Of a stretch of 64,000 nucleotides of DNA, positions 13,062 to 24,149 are shown in pieces; positions within the stretch are counted from its first letter, which is position 1, and each line of letters opens with the position of its first letter. The stretch lies in NCBI RefSeq assembly GCF_002865645.1, contig NW_020194512.1, positions 4,427,147 through 4,491,146 on the forward strand, written 5' to 3'. The position numbers were made by a program, and so were the translations under genes. The notes below the pieces were generated by a model that worked only from the letters and a program-made list of their open reading frames with translations, was not told the DNA's origin and ran no database searches. The DNA comes from Hyaloscypha bicolor E (taxonomy: Eukaryota > Ascomycota > Leotiomycetes > Helotiales > Hyaloscyphaceae).

Positions 13062-13300
13062 TTAGTGGAATGAACCTTCTAAGATGATTCGCAGTCAAGA
13101 TGTCGTCGTCATCCCGTTTGTAGTCGCGTTTCCAGGCCATAAAAATGGCATTTGCCAAGGTGACGCCGTGAGATGGCGATGGCAGTGTGCCTCCATAACA
13201 AAATGTTGGCCTTCGTGTTCAGATGCTGACGGAATTCGCGAGCCAGTACATCGGTAAGTCGGGTGCTAGGCCATGACACATTCTTCCCTTCCTTCTCCAC
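13062..13300 (-). pseudogene. Fragment of RecQ-type helicase repeat, upstream domain
   Basis: Minus-strand reading gives WPSTRLTDVLAREF, NILLWRHTAIAISRRHL and, after a frameshift, KRDYKRDDDDILTANH. The spacing of the W, L/V and WRH...AI positions parallels the region just upstream of the ATPase in the helicase pseudogene at 48109-52190 (WANRTLSACLIKAC ... FAVLIIKEKF). Only ~80 codons remain, with a frameshift near 13140-13150. I infer a decayed fragment of the same broad repeat family; the match is by eye. Confidence 0.45.
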
Positions 13301-13632
13301 TACCTATAAGAACTAACTTGAAAAAATAAAACTTTAGTATAATGAAAACTCTTAAAACTTTTATAAGTAATATACAGTATTTAAAGTTATAACCTTTAAT
13401 GGAAAAGGCATTTTATATTTTAATTATATTCTCTTTACTTTAATATTAATCTTTAATTAAAAGTTAAGTAAATATATACTATTCGCGGCGTTTGTACTAA
13501 ATATTTCTATTAAAAGTTATTATTTTGTAGTCAAGAAACAATACTAGAGTAAGACCTACCACAAGGAGCGAATTAATAATTTTACAGAGCAGGTAGTTAC
13601 CATGCAATTGAGATCTCTTTCCAATCCAGCCT
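13301..13632. other. AT-rich spacer, 3' side of HET gene
   Basis: 13310-13480 is strongly AT-rich with no motif. The remainder is the probable 3' untranslated region of the minus-strand HET gene. Nothing else seen. Confidence 0.35.
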
Positions 13633-15825
13633 CTAGACAAGATACACAGGCTGCTTGTTCGCAGAATACTCTGCCATGGCTTCGCCATCCATGACCCCTT
13701 CGAGATAGCAGTCACCAATCAGCGTATGGCAAGGCTGCATTCCAACACCGGGAACATCCCTCAACCCGACTGGTCTCAGCACGAACGGCGTCTTCCCGCC
13801 GGCAAGAATGAAGATCTCGTCCGGAGTAGAAGTAGGAATTGCCATCACGGCCATCTTGGGTGCGACCCCTATCCGGTCCTTCGCACTCACGATGAATCTC
13901 TTATCCCGCGTAGTTGCCGAGATGGCATAGTTTATGGCACCGACCGATTCTCTGATGATGTTTTGGAGCTCCGTGTCAACTTCAGCGTCGATCGTTGTTC
14001 GGAGGTGGCTGAGTCCATAAACCGCACACCACTGATTGAAAACTGCCTCATCTGATTCAGTAACTCGCCGAAGTTCTGAAAGTACAGGTACACCCCCATC
14101 GGCGAGGTTCACTTCCCCCCCGAGGATAGAGTCCCCACATATCGTCCGCCAGAAGGATCTCTTCCAGCTATCGTTCGCTTTGCCGCACTCTTCTTCGGCA
14201 ACTTCGTGCCACCAGCTCAGCGTCTCCATTCTGTCTTGGTGTTTGCTATCAATCACCATCGCAGAGGACCTCTTGAGCACATCAACGCGGTAGCCTTCCA
14301 GCACAAGAATTGTATCGGCAGCAACCTTTAAGGTGGCCGTCACGCCCGCACAAGCATTGTACAAGCGCATCTGCTTCGTGTAATGGTCCAGTGTGCCGAG
14401 GTGCATCGCCTTCTGAGCAAAGTCGGGGATCCACGACGGCAAAGGAGTGTTGGTTGACACTGGGGTCTCAAGCTGGCAGAGCACGTCGAGAGTGCCGCTG
14501 ACCTCGATGGCCTTTATAATACCTTGGCGGAAGGCATCTATTGGTTTGAAGTTCTTCTCGTAGTGAGGCTCGAGGGGTGGCTGTCCATTCCAGCTGGTCA
14601 CTAGAGGTATCAGTGCGTACAACTTATCCCGTAGATCGGTGGCCTGGCGGTATCGGAACTGACGGACCAGATCTCCTAGTAGGATCTTCTCTCCACGTCT
14701 TCTCTGATCTCGAATGGCTTGAAGCTCGAGAATCGTCTCAACTTGGTAGTTGAGCATATCGTATATCTCGGGAGTCGTGTGAATCCCGGCACAACAGGAG
14801 GACCTGTGATGTTGGAAGTTGGCTATGGCATCGAGGAACATGGCCCACGGCGCCATCACTGGCCCATATATTACGGTGCAGTCGTCTGGAAGCACGCACT
14901 CTTGTACCGTCCAGATGCGGCCCCACCAGTCCCGATTGCAGATCCAGTGGGTTGCTCGTCTGCCAAATGTACGGTAGGTCTCCTGGCCTTCCTCCTCCTG
15001 CTGCAAATAAGGAATGTCTTTCAGATGATGATCCGCAGATAGGAGGCGGAGGAGGCAGAAGGCGTGGAATACGGCGTCATCTTCCATACTAGCCGCCGTT
15101 GACAAGTTCAACGTTATAATATCCGAGTCATCGTTGTACCACGCACAAGGCGCGGTCTTCGTGATACGGAACGTATCTGTTGAACTGTAGTCTAGGGCTG
15201 GCAGTGGAGGAACAGACCACGATTCCCACGTATCAAAATCAGGATCCGATGGGTCCAGGTTGGTCATCATGTCCTTGGATAGTTTTGCAATTAGATCGTC
15301 CGCGTCCTTGAGCACCCGGTCCACTGCGAGGCTCTGCTCTGGGCTGACGGTCCGCACTGGGATCTGAGGCTCTTCGCCAAGCCAGAGCAGGCCCTTGGTC
15401 GTCTTGCTATAGATTTCGCTCATCATGGCCACCTGGGAGGACTTCTCGGATGTGTCATCTTGATTGATACATATGGCGTCGACCCACAGCAATCGACTCT
15501 GATGCTGTAGCCTCAGTCGCTTCAGAGCCGCGTGGAGGTTTTGCGTGATGGCGAATGTCACGCCATCGAGAGTAATGTTGGGTTTGTTGCCCGTTGATCC
15601 CCAGACATATGAGAGAGCCTCGAGAGCGAGTCAGAACCTGAAGGATGAAGGCGGTAAACTTGAAAAGGAATTGCACAGGTCGGATGAACATACTTCATAG
15701 ATGGATCCGCCGTGCAAAGATTCCGTGCTGAGAGACGCCTCGATGGGATCGTTGTCACAACCGGGCATCAGCGTCAACAACCTGACTTCCTTGGCCGCTG
15801 CTGATAATGTGGAGTAGGGGTACAT
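13633..15825 (-). CDS. HET domain protein (heterokaryon incompatibility)
   Basis: Two exons on the minus strand: 15825-15694 and 15618-13633. The 75-nt intron 15619-15693 (GTATGT...CTCGAG) joins SIYE to ALSYVWGS, restoring the classic HET opening YEALSYVWG. Total 705 residues. The start is ATG at 15825; an upstream TTG in frame is not used. HET signature blocks: ALSYVWGS (~45-52), LLWVDAICINQDD (~85-97) and GRIWTVQE (~240). The C-terminal half is the long variable part usual for this class, with a late FIVSAKDRIGVAP-like block and a DCYLEGVMDGEA motif near the end. HET domains trigger cell death or growth arrest when non-self fungal cells fuse; the specific partner is unknown. The frame is intact and codon use is normal for the gene-rich blocks. 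Confidence 0.85.
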
Positions 15826-16010
15826 GGTTTCTCTCTGTTTCAAGTACGAAGGTGCATGGCTAAAGGGTGCTGAGACTCGAGGAAGGAATGTAGTGCTATT
15901 GATGTGAGTGGGGCTATTAATGTTTGCATTGGATATCCCCGTGTTGCTAAAAATAGACTTATTGCTTTTTCTTTCTCTTGGTGTTGCGCGAACACTTGCC
16001 CAAAACCATC

Positions 16011-17523
16011 ATGAAGAGCTCAGAGAAGCCATAAATCGCCATCATCGGCGAAGGCCTTGCTGGGTTGACCTTGTCTATTCGGCTCACTCGCCATGGTATT
16101 CCTCACAAAATATATAAGTCGGTACCAGTCTTTCCTGAGATAGGTACTGGGATTGCGCTGGGACCGAATGGCATTACGGCACTGGAGCTTATCGATCCCC
16201 TAATAAAAGACTGCTTGAAGAAATGTATCACTTACAATAAGGGAGTTAACGAGGAAGGCGAAGGGGTGGGTTAAGTAGAATAGATGAATGTCAGAGTTAG
16301 AAGTGAGGATAAGTGAGTACCCACTGTTTTTTATAGCTTGCCACAGCATTTCCACAACGATATTCTCAAACAAACCCAGCTTATAACAGTTCTTTCTCAA
16401 CTCATAGCATTTTTTCGTGTCTCTGAATGTGTACAAGATACTGACAACATCGAAACAAAATTCAATACCTTGATAACGATAGTCTGTCACACTGGGTCTC
16501 CCAAACCTGATCGAGCATATTTCCATCCTACAAGATTTCTCGATAAACTCATCAAGCTTATTCCGCCATCCACTGTCTCCTTCGGAAAATCTCCGATGTC
16601 AATTTCGGAGAATTTATTAAAAAGTAACCTCTTTCTCAACTTTTCAAATAGCTCTAAAGCTATAACATGTGCCGTTATAGCCTGCAATAGTATAAAATCG
16701 GTTATCTATACAAGTTTCGTTCTCGCCGCCGTCTCAAACTGTTCGATCCTCTACCCTATTTCTGCCAATGAATTTGCGTACCATAGTATATTTCCTCGTA
16801 CTTAGTTCTTGGAAATAACTCAAGGCGCAATGGGCCCAGATAAAGGCACTATTTTCTATAGCCATAATAGCTATATTGTAATATATCTAGTTAAGAAGGA
16901 AAATTTGATAAATATTATTACTGTCAAATACGTTCCTACTCTAAAGTAAAACGATAGATATTAGAGCATTCGGACGGACTTAAACTAGATCCAACTAGTC
17001 ACCGCTAAAACTATACTCTCTGACTTTGCGGATTGGGGCGGGCCTATAAAAAAGCTATTATCGCAGATTCAACGTCCAGAGCGCTGGGCGCTATATAATC
17101 ACTTAATATCCACTAGACATATTGGAGACCATATTGCGCTAATGGAAGACGCTGCTTACGCTTCAACTCTTCAACTCTTCACTAAGGCCACGGCGCTAGA
17201 ATGTCTTTTGAGGACTCACTTATCCTTAGTAATCTCCTTGGGCAGGTTCTAACTGAACACCAAACGCCTTCACCTGATTTAAATGCGAAGCTAAAGGCCT
17301 GCCGCTATACCTATAATTAGGTCAGAAGGCCACGAATATAGAAAGTCGCAAGTACGAGCAGAGGGATGTAGAGATTATTGAGTTTGCCATAGTAGGCATG
17401 GGAAGTGACCTGGCTAAGATTAAGGAGAATCTCGATTCTCGAATGAGTTGGATCTGGGACGTGGACTTGTTAGGAGAGGTCGAGAGAGGCATTGCGATTG
17501 CCAGAGGGGAGTTAATGAAATAA
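16011..17523 (+). pseudogene. FAD-dependent monooxygenase (salicylate hydroxylase-like), decayed
   Basis: Starts at ATG 16011 (MKSSEKP), then an in-frame TAA at 16032, then the FAD-binding N-terminus IAIIGEGLAGLTLSIRL (Rossmann GxGxxG type) and EIGTGIALGPNGITALELI. Around 16510-16700 it reads RFLDKLIKLIPPSTVSFG and VIACNSIKSVI. Around 16820 there is MGPDKGTIFYSHN. Around 17022-17160 there is DFADWGGPIKKLLS, RWALYNH and the GDH...LMEDAAYAST block that corresponds to the conserved GDAAHA motif. The end, IKENLDSRMSWIWDVDL ... RGELMK, stops at TAA 17521. Further stops (TAG 16803) and a frameshift near 17185 confirm decay. Unresolved introns may lie near 16256-16340 and 16935-17010. This family hydroxylates aromatic substrates. 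It is divergent from the HET gene at 13633-15825 across a short shared upstream region. Confidence 0.75.
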
Positions 17524-18815
17524 ACTCTTTAATAGAGGCGACGGAGTTCAGTTTTCCGAGGATTTGATTCAAAAGGAGGATGTTTACTCAATAAGACAAC
17601 TTATCCTGATGATGTAGTCTGTTCATCAATAACATCATTACACTCTAATGAATATTTTCGGACTGCTAAGCTCTTTTAGATGACATGAATAGTTTCCATC
17701 AGTTGAGTCCGAACCGAAAGTGCCTCACCGTGCATAGTGCCATGTACATACGCTTCTCCTATCAATTTCTAACGCGTCTCACTAGTCTCAAGTTGAGTAT
17801 TGACAATCGCGCCAGCGGCCTTTCGTCCATGCCCTTGTCTCTTTGCTTCTGATGGACCTCGAGACAGCGCTCTGCCTCCTTGGACTAACGGAGCGTCGAC
17901 AGACTCTGTTTTTTTGACCTCTTTTCGAAAAATGTAAGGCACATAGGAGCCTTTCACAAGCATAATTCTGTCTCTTACTTGTCCACCTTCTGGCCCAAGA
18001 CACAAGTATCCTTTTTTCGTAAGAAAGATGCGTTTTCTTTCTGAATTCTTGTCAAGGCTCAACTTGAAAGGCTCAAACCTTCTCATATAGGCACCTGCGG
18101 TAGTATGCTGACCACTTTCAATATTTCCGGTATTAGTAAAGTACGAGATATATTCGATTCCGCTATCATCGTCCCTTAAGTGACCTGGATCAAAAACTAC
18201 AGAAGGTTGACTGGATCGAAGAGAAAAGATTTTGTATTGCAACTGTAATGTCAAGGTTAATCAGTACCTCGCTCGCTATAACCTGACGAATATCTTTACG
18301 GTTCGAGCGGTCCCCAGATGAGAGGATGTCTTGGACCAAGAAGGGGTTATTAACTGAAGCTATAAGGACGTCTGAAATTGTGCCGAGGAAAAGACATCCC
18401 CTACTGCAGTGCGTTGCGCAGGTCTCGGAAATCTGAGCTTTCAGTCTAGCAGCACCTTCTAGAGATACGTTATACCCTTGTATTCTTTTGTAATTTTCCC
18501 TCACAAATTTTGATTTTTGGCGGTGGTCGTATGTATGCAACAGAGGAATTAACAGGCAAGTGAATCAGCCAAGGAAGCTTGACGAAAGGAATCCTGGAGC
18601 CGGCTGTTCGAGGCCATGAAGATCAGTAATGAGCGTACGCCAGAGTGCTGTCATGGTTGACTCCCCAGAAGGATTATAATGCATTCCTAGTGCGGAGAGG
18701 ATATGAAGCACGCCGCCGGATTGGCGTAAGATAAGGCTTCCTAGCCCAGTTGAAAGCTCTATGGGGGTTTCGCCAACAACAGATATCTCATCCCATTGAA
18801 TCTCTTTAAGGTCTA

Positions 18816-18880
18816 ATAGTCGGACTTAACGTCGCGCTAAAGGGGCCCTACCCTTTAGTCGGGGAAAGCGAAGTGTCCCG
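18816..18880 (+). repeat. Left terminal inverted repeat of pogo-type element
   Basis: Begins ATAGTCGGACTTAACGT and ends AGTGTCCCG. The reverse complement of 21588-21652 matches over all 65 bases with about five differences. Confidence 0.9.
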
Positions 18881-18988
18881 CACCGATCGCAAAAATTTCT
18901 AATTTATATGGAATACCCATAGTAAAAATTAATTAATTTGATCACTACTAGCCCAAATTACCCTGAAAATCTGTCAAATTCGATAGCA

Positions 18989-21489
18989 ATGGCTCGCCTA
19001 AGCAACCTCCCCAAGAATACGCTTCTCCGTAATATGCCAGAGAAGAATAAGCTCCGTAAGGCTATTTAGTGCCTCAAGGCTAATCCAGAAGAAACTCCTG
19101 CGACTGCAGTACGTACATATTACGTACGAAATGAAGATATAGTAAGGAAAGCGTGGTAGAGAGAGAGGAAGAAGATAGGGATAGTAAGAGTATAAAAGAG
19201 GGGGCAGAACAAGATCCTCTGTTCTAATTAATACGAGGCATCAATTTAGTATATAGTATCGCATGCGATTAATAGAGGAAAGGGAGCCACGAAGCAAATA
19301 ATATATAACTATATAATATAAATATAAACAGAGGATAATAAAACGGCTCTATCTTAGAAGTAGTTCTCTTAATAGCTAAAGAATACTTCAGAACTTCATA
19401 TAATTAAGACAAAGCCTATTACGAGCCACCGTATTAATTTCTATACCGAATAGAGCCTATATGACTGGTTTGAAACTGAATATCGTCCGGTATTAGAGGA
19501 AACTGGAATATGCTATAGGAATCAGATATATAATATAGACGAGAAAGGAGTACGAATTTATATACCTATAGAAGAGGAAGTAGTTATTCTAATTAGAATT
19601 AAGGAAATATGTATAGGAATACCAGAAAATTGCATGTTTCTTATAATAATTAAGTATATATCTGTAGATAGTAACGAGCCCGGTTACTATATATCTGTGG
19701 ATTTTAGCGACTTTTTCAGGCCTCGTTAAAACAAAATCGACAACTTTAATCAAGCTATATTAAAAAACTATAAACTCTGACCTTTAAAGCTTAGAGTATA
19801 TTAATAATAGAAAGGTAAATATTACTTTGAGAAAGAGTTTTAAAGATTCTCTTACTAATTTAAAAAGTTTGGATTTTGCTTTAGTGGTCTTTTGGTCGCT
19901 AAAGGCCCTGTAATACACAGACATATAATTACCAGGCTCGTAAGGCAATTTCTCTAGTAGTAATTATTCTTGAAGTTATAATTATAGTTTCTTAGTTCCA
20001 CGAAAATATAACCGGCTATAAGATTATTATAGTCTTTCCTATAGGATATATAAACGAGGGTATTTATATAGTTTAGTTAGATTATTTTATTAAGTATAAT
20101 AATTATAGTTCTAATAAGAAATAGTATATTCTCTTAATTAATAAAGTAGCTTATTACTAAATAAATGATTTTATCTTAAAAGCTATATTTAATAAGATAT
20201 AAATCGTCTAATTTCCCTCTTACTAAATCTACTTACTTTAATTATATAATATTAGTATTTTTAGGGAATAGAAATACTATTAATAGATTAATATTATAAA
20301 TGCGATTCGCTTATATAAGCCGGAATATAATATCTAGTACTTCTTTTATAATCTTCCTGGAATAAGAGAGAAAATATTTACTATTTATATAATTAAATAC
20401 GCCTTTTAGAATACTGGAATTTGGCCTATTAGTTTTAAAGTAATATAGAGAAAGCTTAAGAAATATAGTAAAAAGAGAAGGAAAGATACTAGCCTTTAAT
20501 TCCTGGAGTTTGAATCTAAATCAGAAACTAAATCAGATACAGAAAACATATAATTTACTATATCTGCTCCTGCTCTTGCTTCTATTTACGAATATTAATT
20601 AATTATTTTTCTAAAACCTTCTTCTTTATATAATAAATGCGTTCTATAGCTCGATAATCTCAATAATAAGATTCTGGATACTTTAAGCTTCTTCTCTTAT
20701 AAAAAGTATTTAGTTATAATTAAGGCTACTAAGAACTACCTAATACTTGGAAGTTTATAAGAGCTAGATACCCAGAATACTTGCAAGATATAGGTTAAAT
20801 ATTATAAGGCTAAGCTAAATATACGGCTTAGTTTCCAAAGAAAGGAATAGTTAAATATATCTAATACTCTAGAAAAGAAAAAGATTAAAGTAAGGAATAT
20901 AGTAGAGGAGAAGCTAAAGAAGGCTAAAAGATAGCTTGTAAAGGCTAAATTAGCTAAAAAGAAAGCTCTTAAAAGAGTAGGAATTGCCGTATAAGTGGCA
21001 GAGAGAGAGAGGAAAAAGAAAGTAAGAGATCTAGAGGTATAAGTAAAGAAGCAAGTTCTTGGAACTAATATAATTATTCCTTCCGAGCTTCTAATACTAA
21101 TTTGCGATCTCCAAAACGAACCTATAGAAAGCAAGCTTGAAGCTATTCGAATTAAATACTAATTACTTTATAATAAGGTAGCTAAAGAGCAAGTTAAATT
21201 CGATTATATATAGGCCAAAGATCCTATAATCTTTACTAATATCCCTATTAATCCTGTAATACTCGTATCTAAATAAGCTTACCGGGCAAAGGGGAACCCT
21301 CTTAGTTAATTATATATATAGGCAATATTAGAAGAGTCTAGGGAATTAGATAAGGAGGTAGAGGAGGCACGAGAGGGTATAAATAGTAGGGTTAGTAGGA
21401 AGGAGGTGGTTCTGTATTCTTTACTACCTAGATTAGTAATATTAACTGATTTAATAGCTCAAAATGCAGATTTTATAGTATTAGAGTAA
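18989..21489 (+). pseudogene. pogo-type transposase, RIP-damaged and split by a MITE
   Basis: From ATG 18989 (MARLSNLPKNTL...) the frame continues without indels, apart from the 269-base shift caused by the inserted MITE and its duplication, to TAA 21487. Readable blocks: an N-terminal basic/HTH-like region; WFETEYRPVLEETGICYRNQ then NIDEKG (first catalytic Asp region) near 19450-19550; GIPENCMFLIIIKYISVD up to the MITE; then resumption with LVVII. Later come a degraded YILLI..A region and FPLTKS (target of the second D), then a Lys/Glu-rich coiled-coil tail (EEKLKKAKR, RERKKKVRDLE). In-frame TAG/TAA codons stand mostly at former Gln or Trp positions. About 744 codons without the MITE. Confidence 0.75.
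19675..19940. mobile_element. 266-bp MITE, PIF/Harbinger-like, inside the transposase
   Basis: Ends are inverted repeats: CGAGCCCGGTTACTATAT on the left against CGAGCCTGGTAATTATAT from the right, about 25-28 bp with few mismatches. The element is flanked by TAA (19672-19674 and 19941-19943), the 3-bp TWA-type target of PIF/Harbinger elements. Leaving it out restores the transposase frame (ISVD then KAI.LVV). It has no coding capacity. A second inverted pair (TTTAGCGAC at 19703-19711, GTCGCTAAA at 19895-19903) lies inside. Confidence 0.75.
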
Positions 21490-21587
21490 TAAGAGATTAT
21501 ATCCTTAATTGCGTATTAATTTAAGGGTTATTTGGTAGTGTGGTGCAATTCAAGTATCTGTAATTGCATAGTAATTTTGGTATAGTA

Positions 21588-21652
21588 CGGGACACTTCGC
21601 TTTCCCCGACTAAAGAGTAGGGCCCCTTTAGTATAACGTTAAGTCCGACTAT
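21588..21652 (-). repeat. Right terminal inverted repeat of pogo-type element
   Basis: Begins CGGGACACTTCGCTTTCCCC and ends AAGTCCGACTAT. Reverse complement of 18816-18880. Confidence 0.9.
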
Positions 21653-22078
21653 TAATACTATACCGTTCATTGTATAGCTGACTAGATCATTTCTATTAAA
21701 GGTCCGAAATACGTCCCCACCAATAGTCTAAAGTAGAGCCGGTTTTAGTCTTTTCGCAAAATCCGTACCTATAAGGGAAATTGTCTGCAATTAAACCGAG
21801 CTTTAGTTACTGAGTGCTCGATAAGAGACAAGAGACGAAGTCTCAACCGCTCTTTTTAAAGACATTGGGCACAATCTTGGTAGACCTAGTCAATAAATTT
21901 AGAGTAGTCTGCCTTTAGTAAGCTCGTAGCTAAAGCATCCCCGTCCCTTGTACTATATCTCTAGACCAGAGAAAACCCGGTAAATACAATGTCTCTTTTG
22001 TCCGTCGCCTCGCGACCTCGAGCGGCAGTAATATAATCTTTAACGGGCTAATAAAGTCTACTCCAAATTGACCTCGGG

Positions 22079-22695
22079 TTTTTAAAAGTCTTAAAAATAA
22101 ATTTTATATTAATTATATAATAAAATTTTAAAATTTTATTAAAATTATATTAATTATTAAAAGCTTGTTTTTTAATTAAAAATATAATTCTCTTAATATT
22201 TTACTTATATAAGTTTTATATAGGTTAATTAAAAAATTTAAAATAAATCTTATATTAATTATATAAATAAAAACTCAAAAAATAAAATCTTAAAATTATA
22301 TATATTATATATAAGTTAATTAAAAGTATAAAAATAAATTTTATATTAATTTTATAATTAAAAATCTTTATTTTTTATTTTTTATTAAAAACTTATTCTC
22401 TTAAAATATAAAATAATTAACTTAATTTTAACTTATATAGGTATTATATAAGTTAATTATAAGTTTTAAAATAAATATTTTTTCTATATAATATAAAGTA
22501 ATTTCTTTTGCTTTTAAGTTATAAAGGCCTTATATAAATTAATTAAAAGATTTAACCTAAATCTTATATTACTTATATAATTAAAAATTATATTTATTAT
22601 TAAAAAATTTATATTTCTATAAAATAAATAAATTCTTTTACTTTATAACTTTTATATATCTTATATAATATCTTTAAGTTCTTCTCTCTTATTAG
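22079..22695. repeat. Degenerate AT-rich tandem-like repeat block
   Basis: A motif of the form TATAAGTTAATTAAAAG..TAAAATAAATCTTATATTAATTATATAA recurs about five times (near 22083, 22205, 22300, 22430 and 22515), spaced roughly 90-130 bases. It replaces the 5' end of the HET pseudogene. Probably a RIPed tandem array; original unit unknown. Confidence 0.5.
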
Positions 22696-23116
22696 AGTCG
22701 CAAGAGGTATAATATTAGTAATAACTTGCAGCTGCTTGAATTAATAAAAGAGGATATTATTTAAGTAATAAGATATAAAGCTATTTAGAAGAAAGATACT
22801 CGAGGATATTAAATAAGCGGCGTTATAACTCGATACTAATGAGTTTGAAAACAAGAAAATATAATGTAATTATTGAGATCTAAGAGTAATAGCTATAGTA
22901 TCTTAATATAATATACCGGGCTTATCTAGTTAATTATATTCTGAGGTTTGAGGTTTGAGAGCCACGGGATTAATAAACCAATTAGTAATATACTACATAT
23001 CTAGCTGGATTACTAAAGCATTATTATTATTAAAAAGAGTTAGTTTCACTAACAAGAATTACAGGTTTAAGTAGGTTAAAGAAACGTTTAATTATCTAGA
23101 AGTTTAAAGATAGAGT
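22696..23116. other. AT-rich spacer, unassigned
   Basis: No coding motif found. It contains words such as acttgcagctgcttgaat and gaggtttgaggtttgag (a short direct repeat near 22943). It may be transposon debris; I cannot place it. Confidence 0.3.
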
Positions 23117-23720
23117 ATGGTTTCAAGGTTATCTTTAATTATACTAACTCGTAATTTCTTGCAAGAAACGCTGGTTAGAACTGTACTTTTTGATAATAGA
23201 ACGCATAGTAGAGCAGCTTCTTTACACACTTCCATGCTCCCTATCACCTCCAAATTTGCCAATGTCCTACTGTCTCTTTACGCTAACGCTGAAATAATTT
23301 TGACTCGGGCGCGCGCCATTAACATGGACATTCAACTTCCCCATCCCCAAGGTCGCCCTCTCGAAATGCCCCGCATGGTCCTCGCTATCAAACGAAAATG
23401 TGAAACTGTGAGTGACAATTGTATAATGCCCATTCTTGAGTCCGGATGAGTGTGGGAGATACACTCATGTCTTATGGTACCGTCCTATGCGCGAATTGTG
23501 ACATCGTTCGTAGAAGAGATTGCTTTGTATTCGTCGGAGAAGGTTAAAACGGATTGCACGTCCTCTTTGAGGACAAGAAAACCACTTATTGGCGTTGGGT
23601 TGGGCGGAAGAGGAGGCATTTTCTGAATAGTTAGACTGCATCCGAGATGGGGTAAGAAGAAGCACTTACGATCTGTTTCTAGTGAGTTTTGTTTGAAGTT
23701 GACTTCGTGAATCAAATTTG
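23117..23720. other. Normal-composition islet with no assignable gene
   Basis: Open frames of 65-110 codons exist on both strands (plus 23117-23449; minus 23464-23267 and 23715-23485). None shows a recognisable domain. The two minus frames could be exons of a decayed gene (MPPLPPNP...PISGFLVLKED; HAGHFERATLGMG), but I could not connect them with convincing splice sites. Confidence 0.3.
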
Positions 23721-23937
23721 CTACCTGATCTAAAATTAAAGGAATTTGGAGTTTTCTTTAAATCCGAGTTTCTTTTAAGTTTCTAAAAGTAGTATGTTGG
23801 GTTCGGGTGAGACGACTATTATAAGATTTCAGAATTATATAATAAATCAAGTATTACTATAGTAGAACCCTATAATATATTATATATAAATTAAATAGCT
23901 TACTTTTTTAAGCCTTTTAAATTACTTATCTTTTATA

Positions 23938-24149
23938 TCTCTTTCTATTATTTCCTCCCCAAATACTTATTACAGGCCCTTAAATAACTTTATTCTAAAA
24001 CCTTGTTTATATTTCTAAACTAGGAAATATTAGATGCCTTTAAGAGTTTCTATTAACTAAAGACCCTAAAGTTAGCTAGTACTTAAATAGTATTATTTTG
24101 GGGCCTATAATAAGTATTTAGGAAAGAGAAATAAGGGAATAGAAAGAGT
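23938..24149. repeat. ~210-bp inverted-repeat (MITE-like) element
   Basis: The left arm (ctctttctattatttcctc...aaatacttattacaggccc) and the right arm reverse-complemented (ctctttctattcccttattt...aaatacttattataggcccc) pair over ~45 bases with a few gaps. No coding capacity. It sits in RIPed DNA. Confidence 0.55.

Larger units (their letters stand above)
18816..21652 (+). mobile_element. pogo/Fot1-type DNA transposon with 65-bp TIRs and TA duplication
   Basis: A 2,837-bp element bounded by near-perfect 65-bp terminal inverted repeats (18816-18880 and 21588-21652), differing mainly at a CGCG/TATA spot and one C/T. It is flanked by TA (18814-18815 and 21653-21654). Inside is a plus-strand transposase-like frame. 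TA duplication, terminal repeats and a DDE-type transposase with NIDEKG are features of the Tc1/mariner-pogo group. It sits inside a HET gene and is itself interrupted by a small element at 19675-19940. RIP-type stops make it inactive. Confidence 0.85.
17676..22078 (-). pseudogene. HET domain gene, 5'-truncated and split by a transposon
   Basis: The minus-strand upstream half (about 22078-21653) reads KDYITAARGREATDKRDIVF and LLKADYSKFID, the middle of a HET protein. The downstream half (18813-17676) reads DLKEIQWDEISVVGETPIE, STMTALWRTLITD and KKGYLCLGPEGG, and the terminal KLIGEAYVHGTMHGEA, the usual HET C-terminus. The two halves meet exactly at the TA target of the pogo-type element 18816-21652, and the frame runs on cleanly across the joint once the element and one TA are discounted. 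Other damage: an in-frame stop at 17769 just before KLIGEAYVHG, stops in the upstream half, and a frame change near 18250. The HET domain itself is missing; the gene ends in AT-rich repeats at ~22080. Confidence 0.8.

Noticed and set aside
20802..21134. Minus-strand 110-codon frame in the pogo element
   Set aside because: It is the complement of the Lys/Glu-rich coiled-coil tail of the plus-strand transposase.
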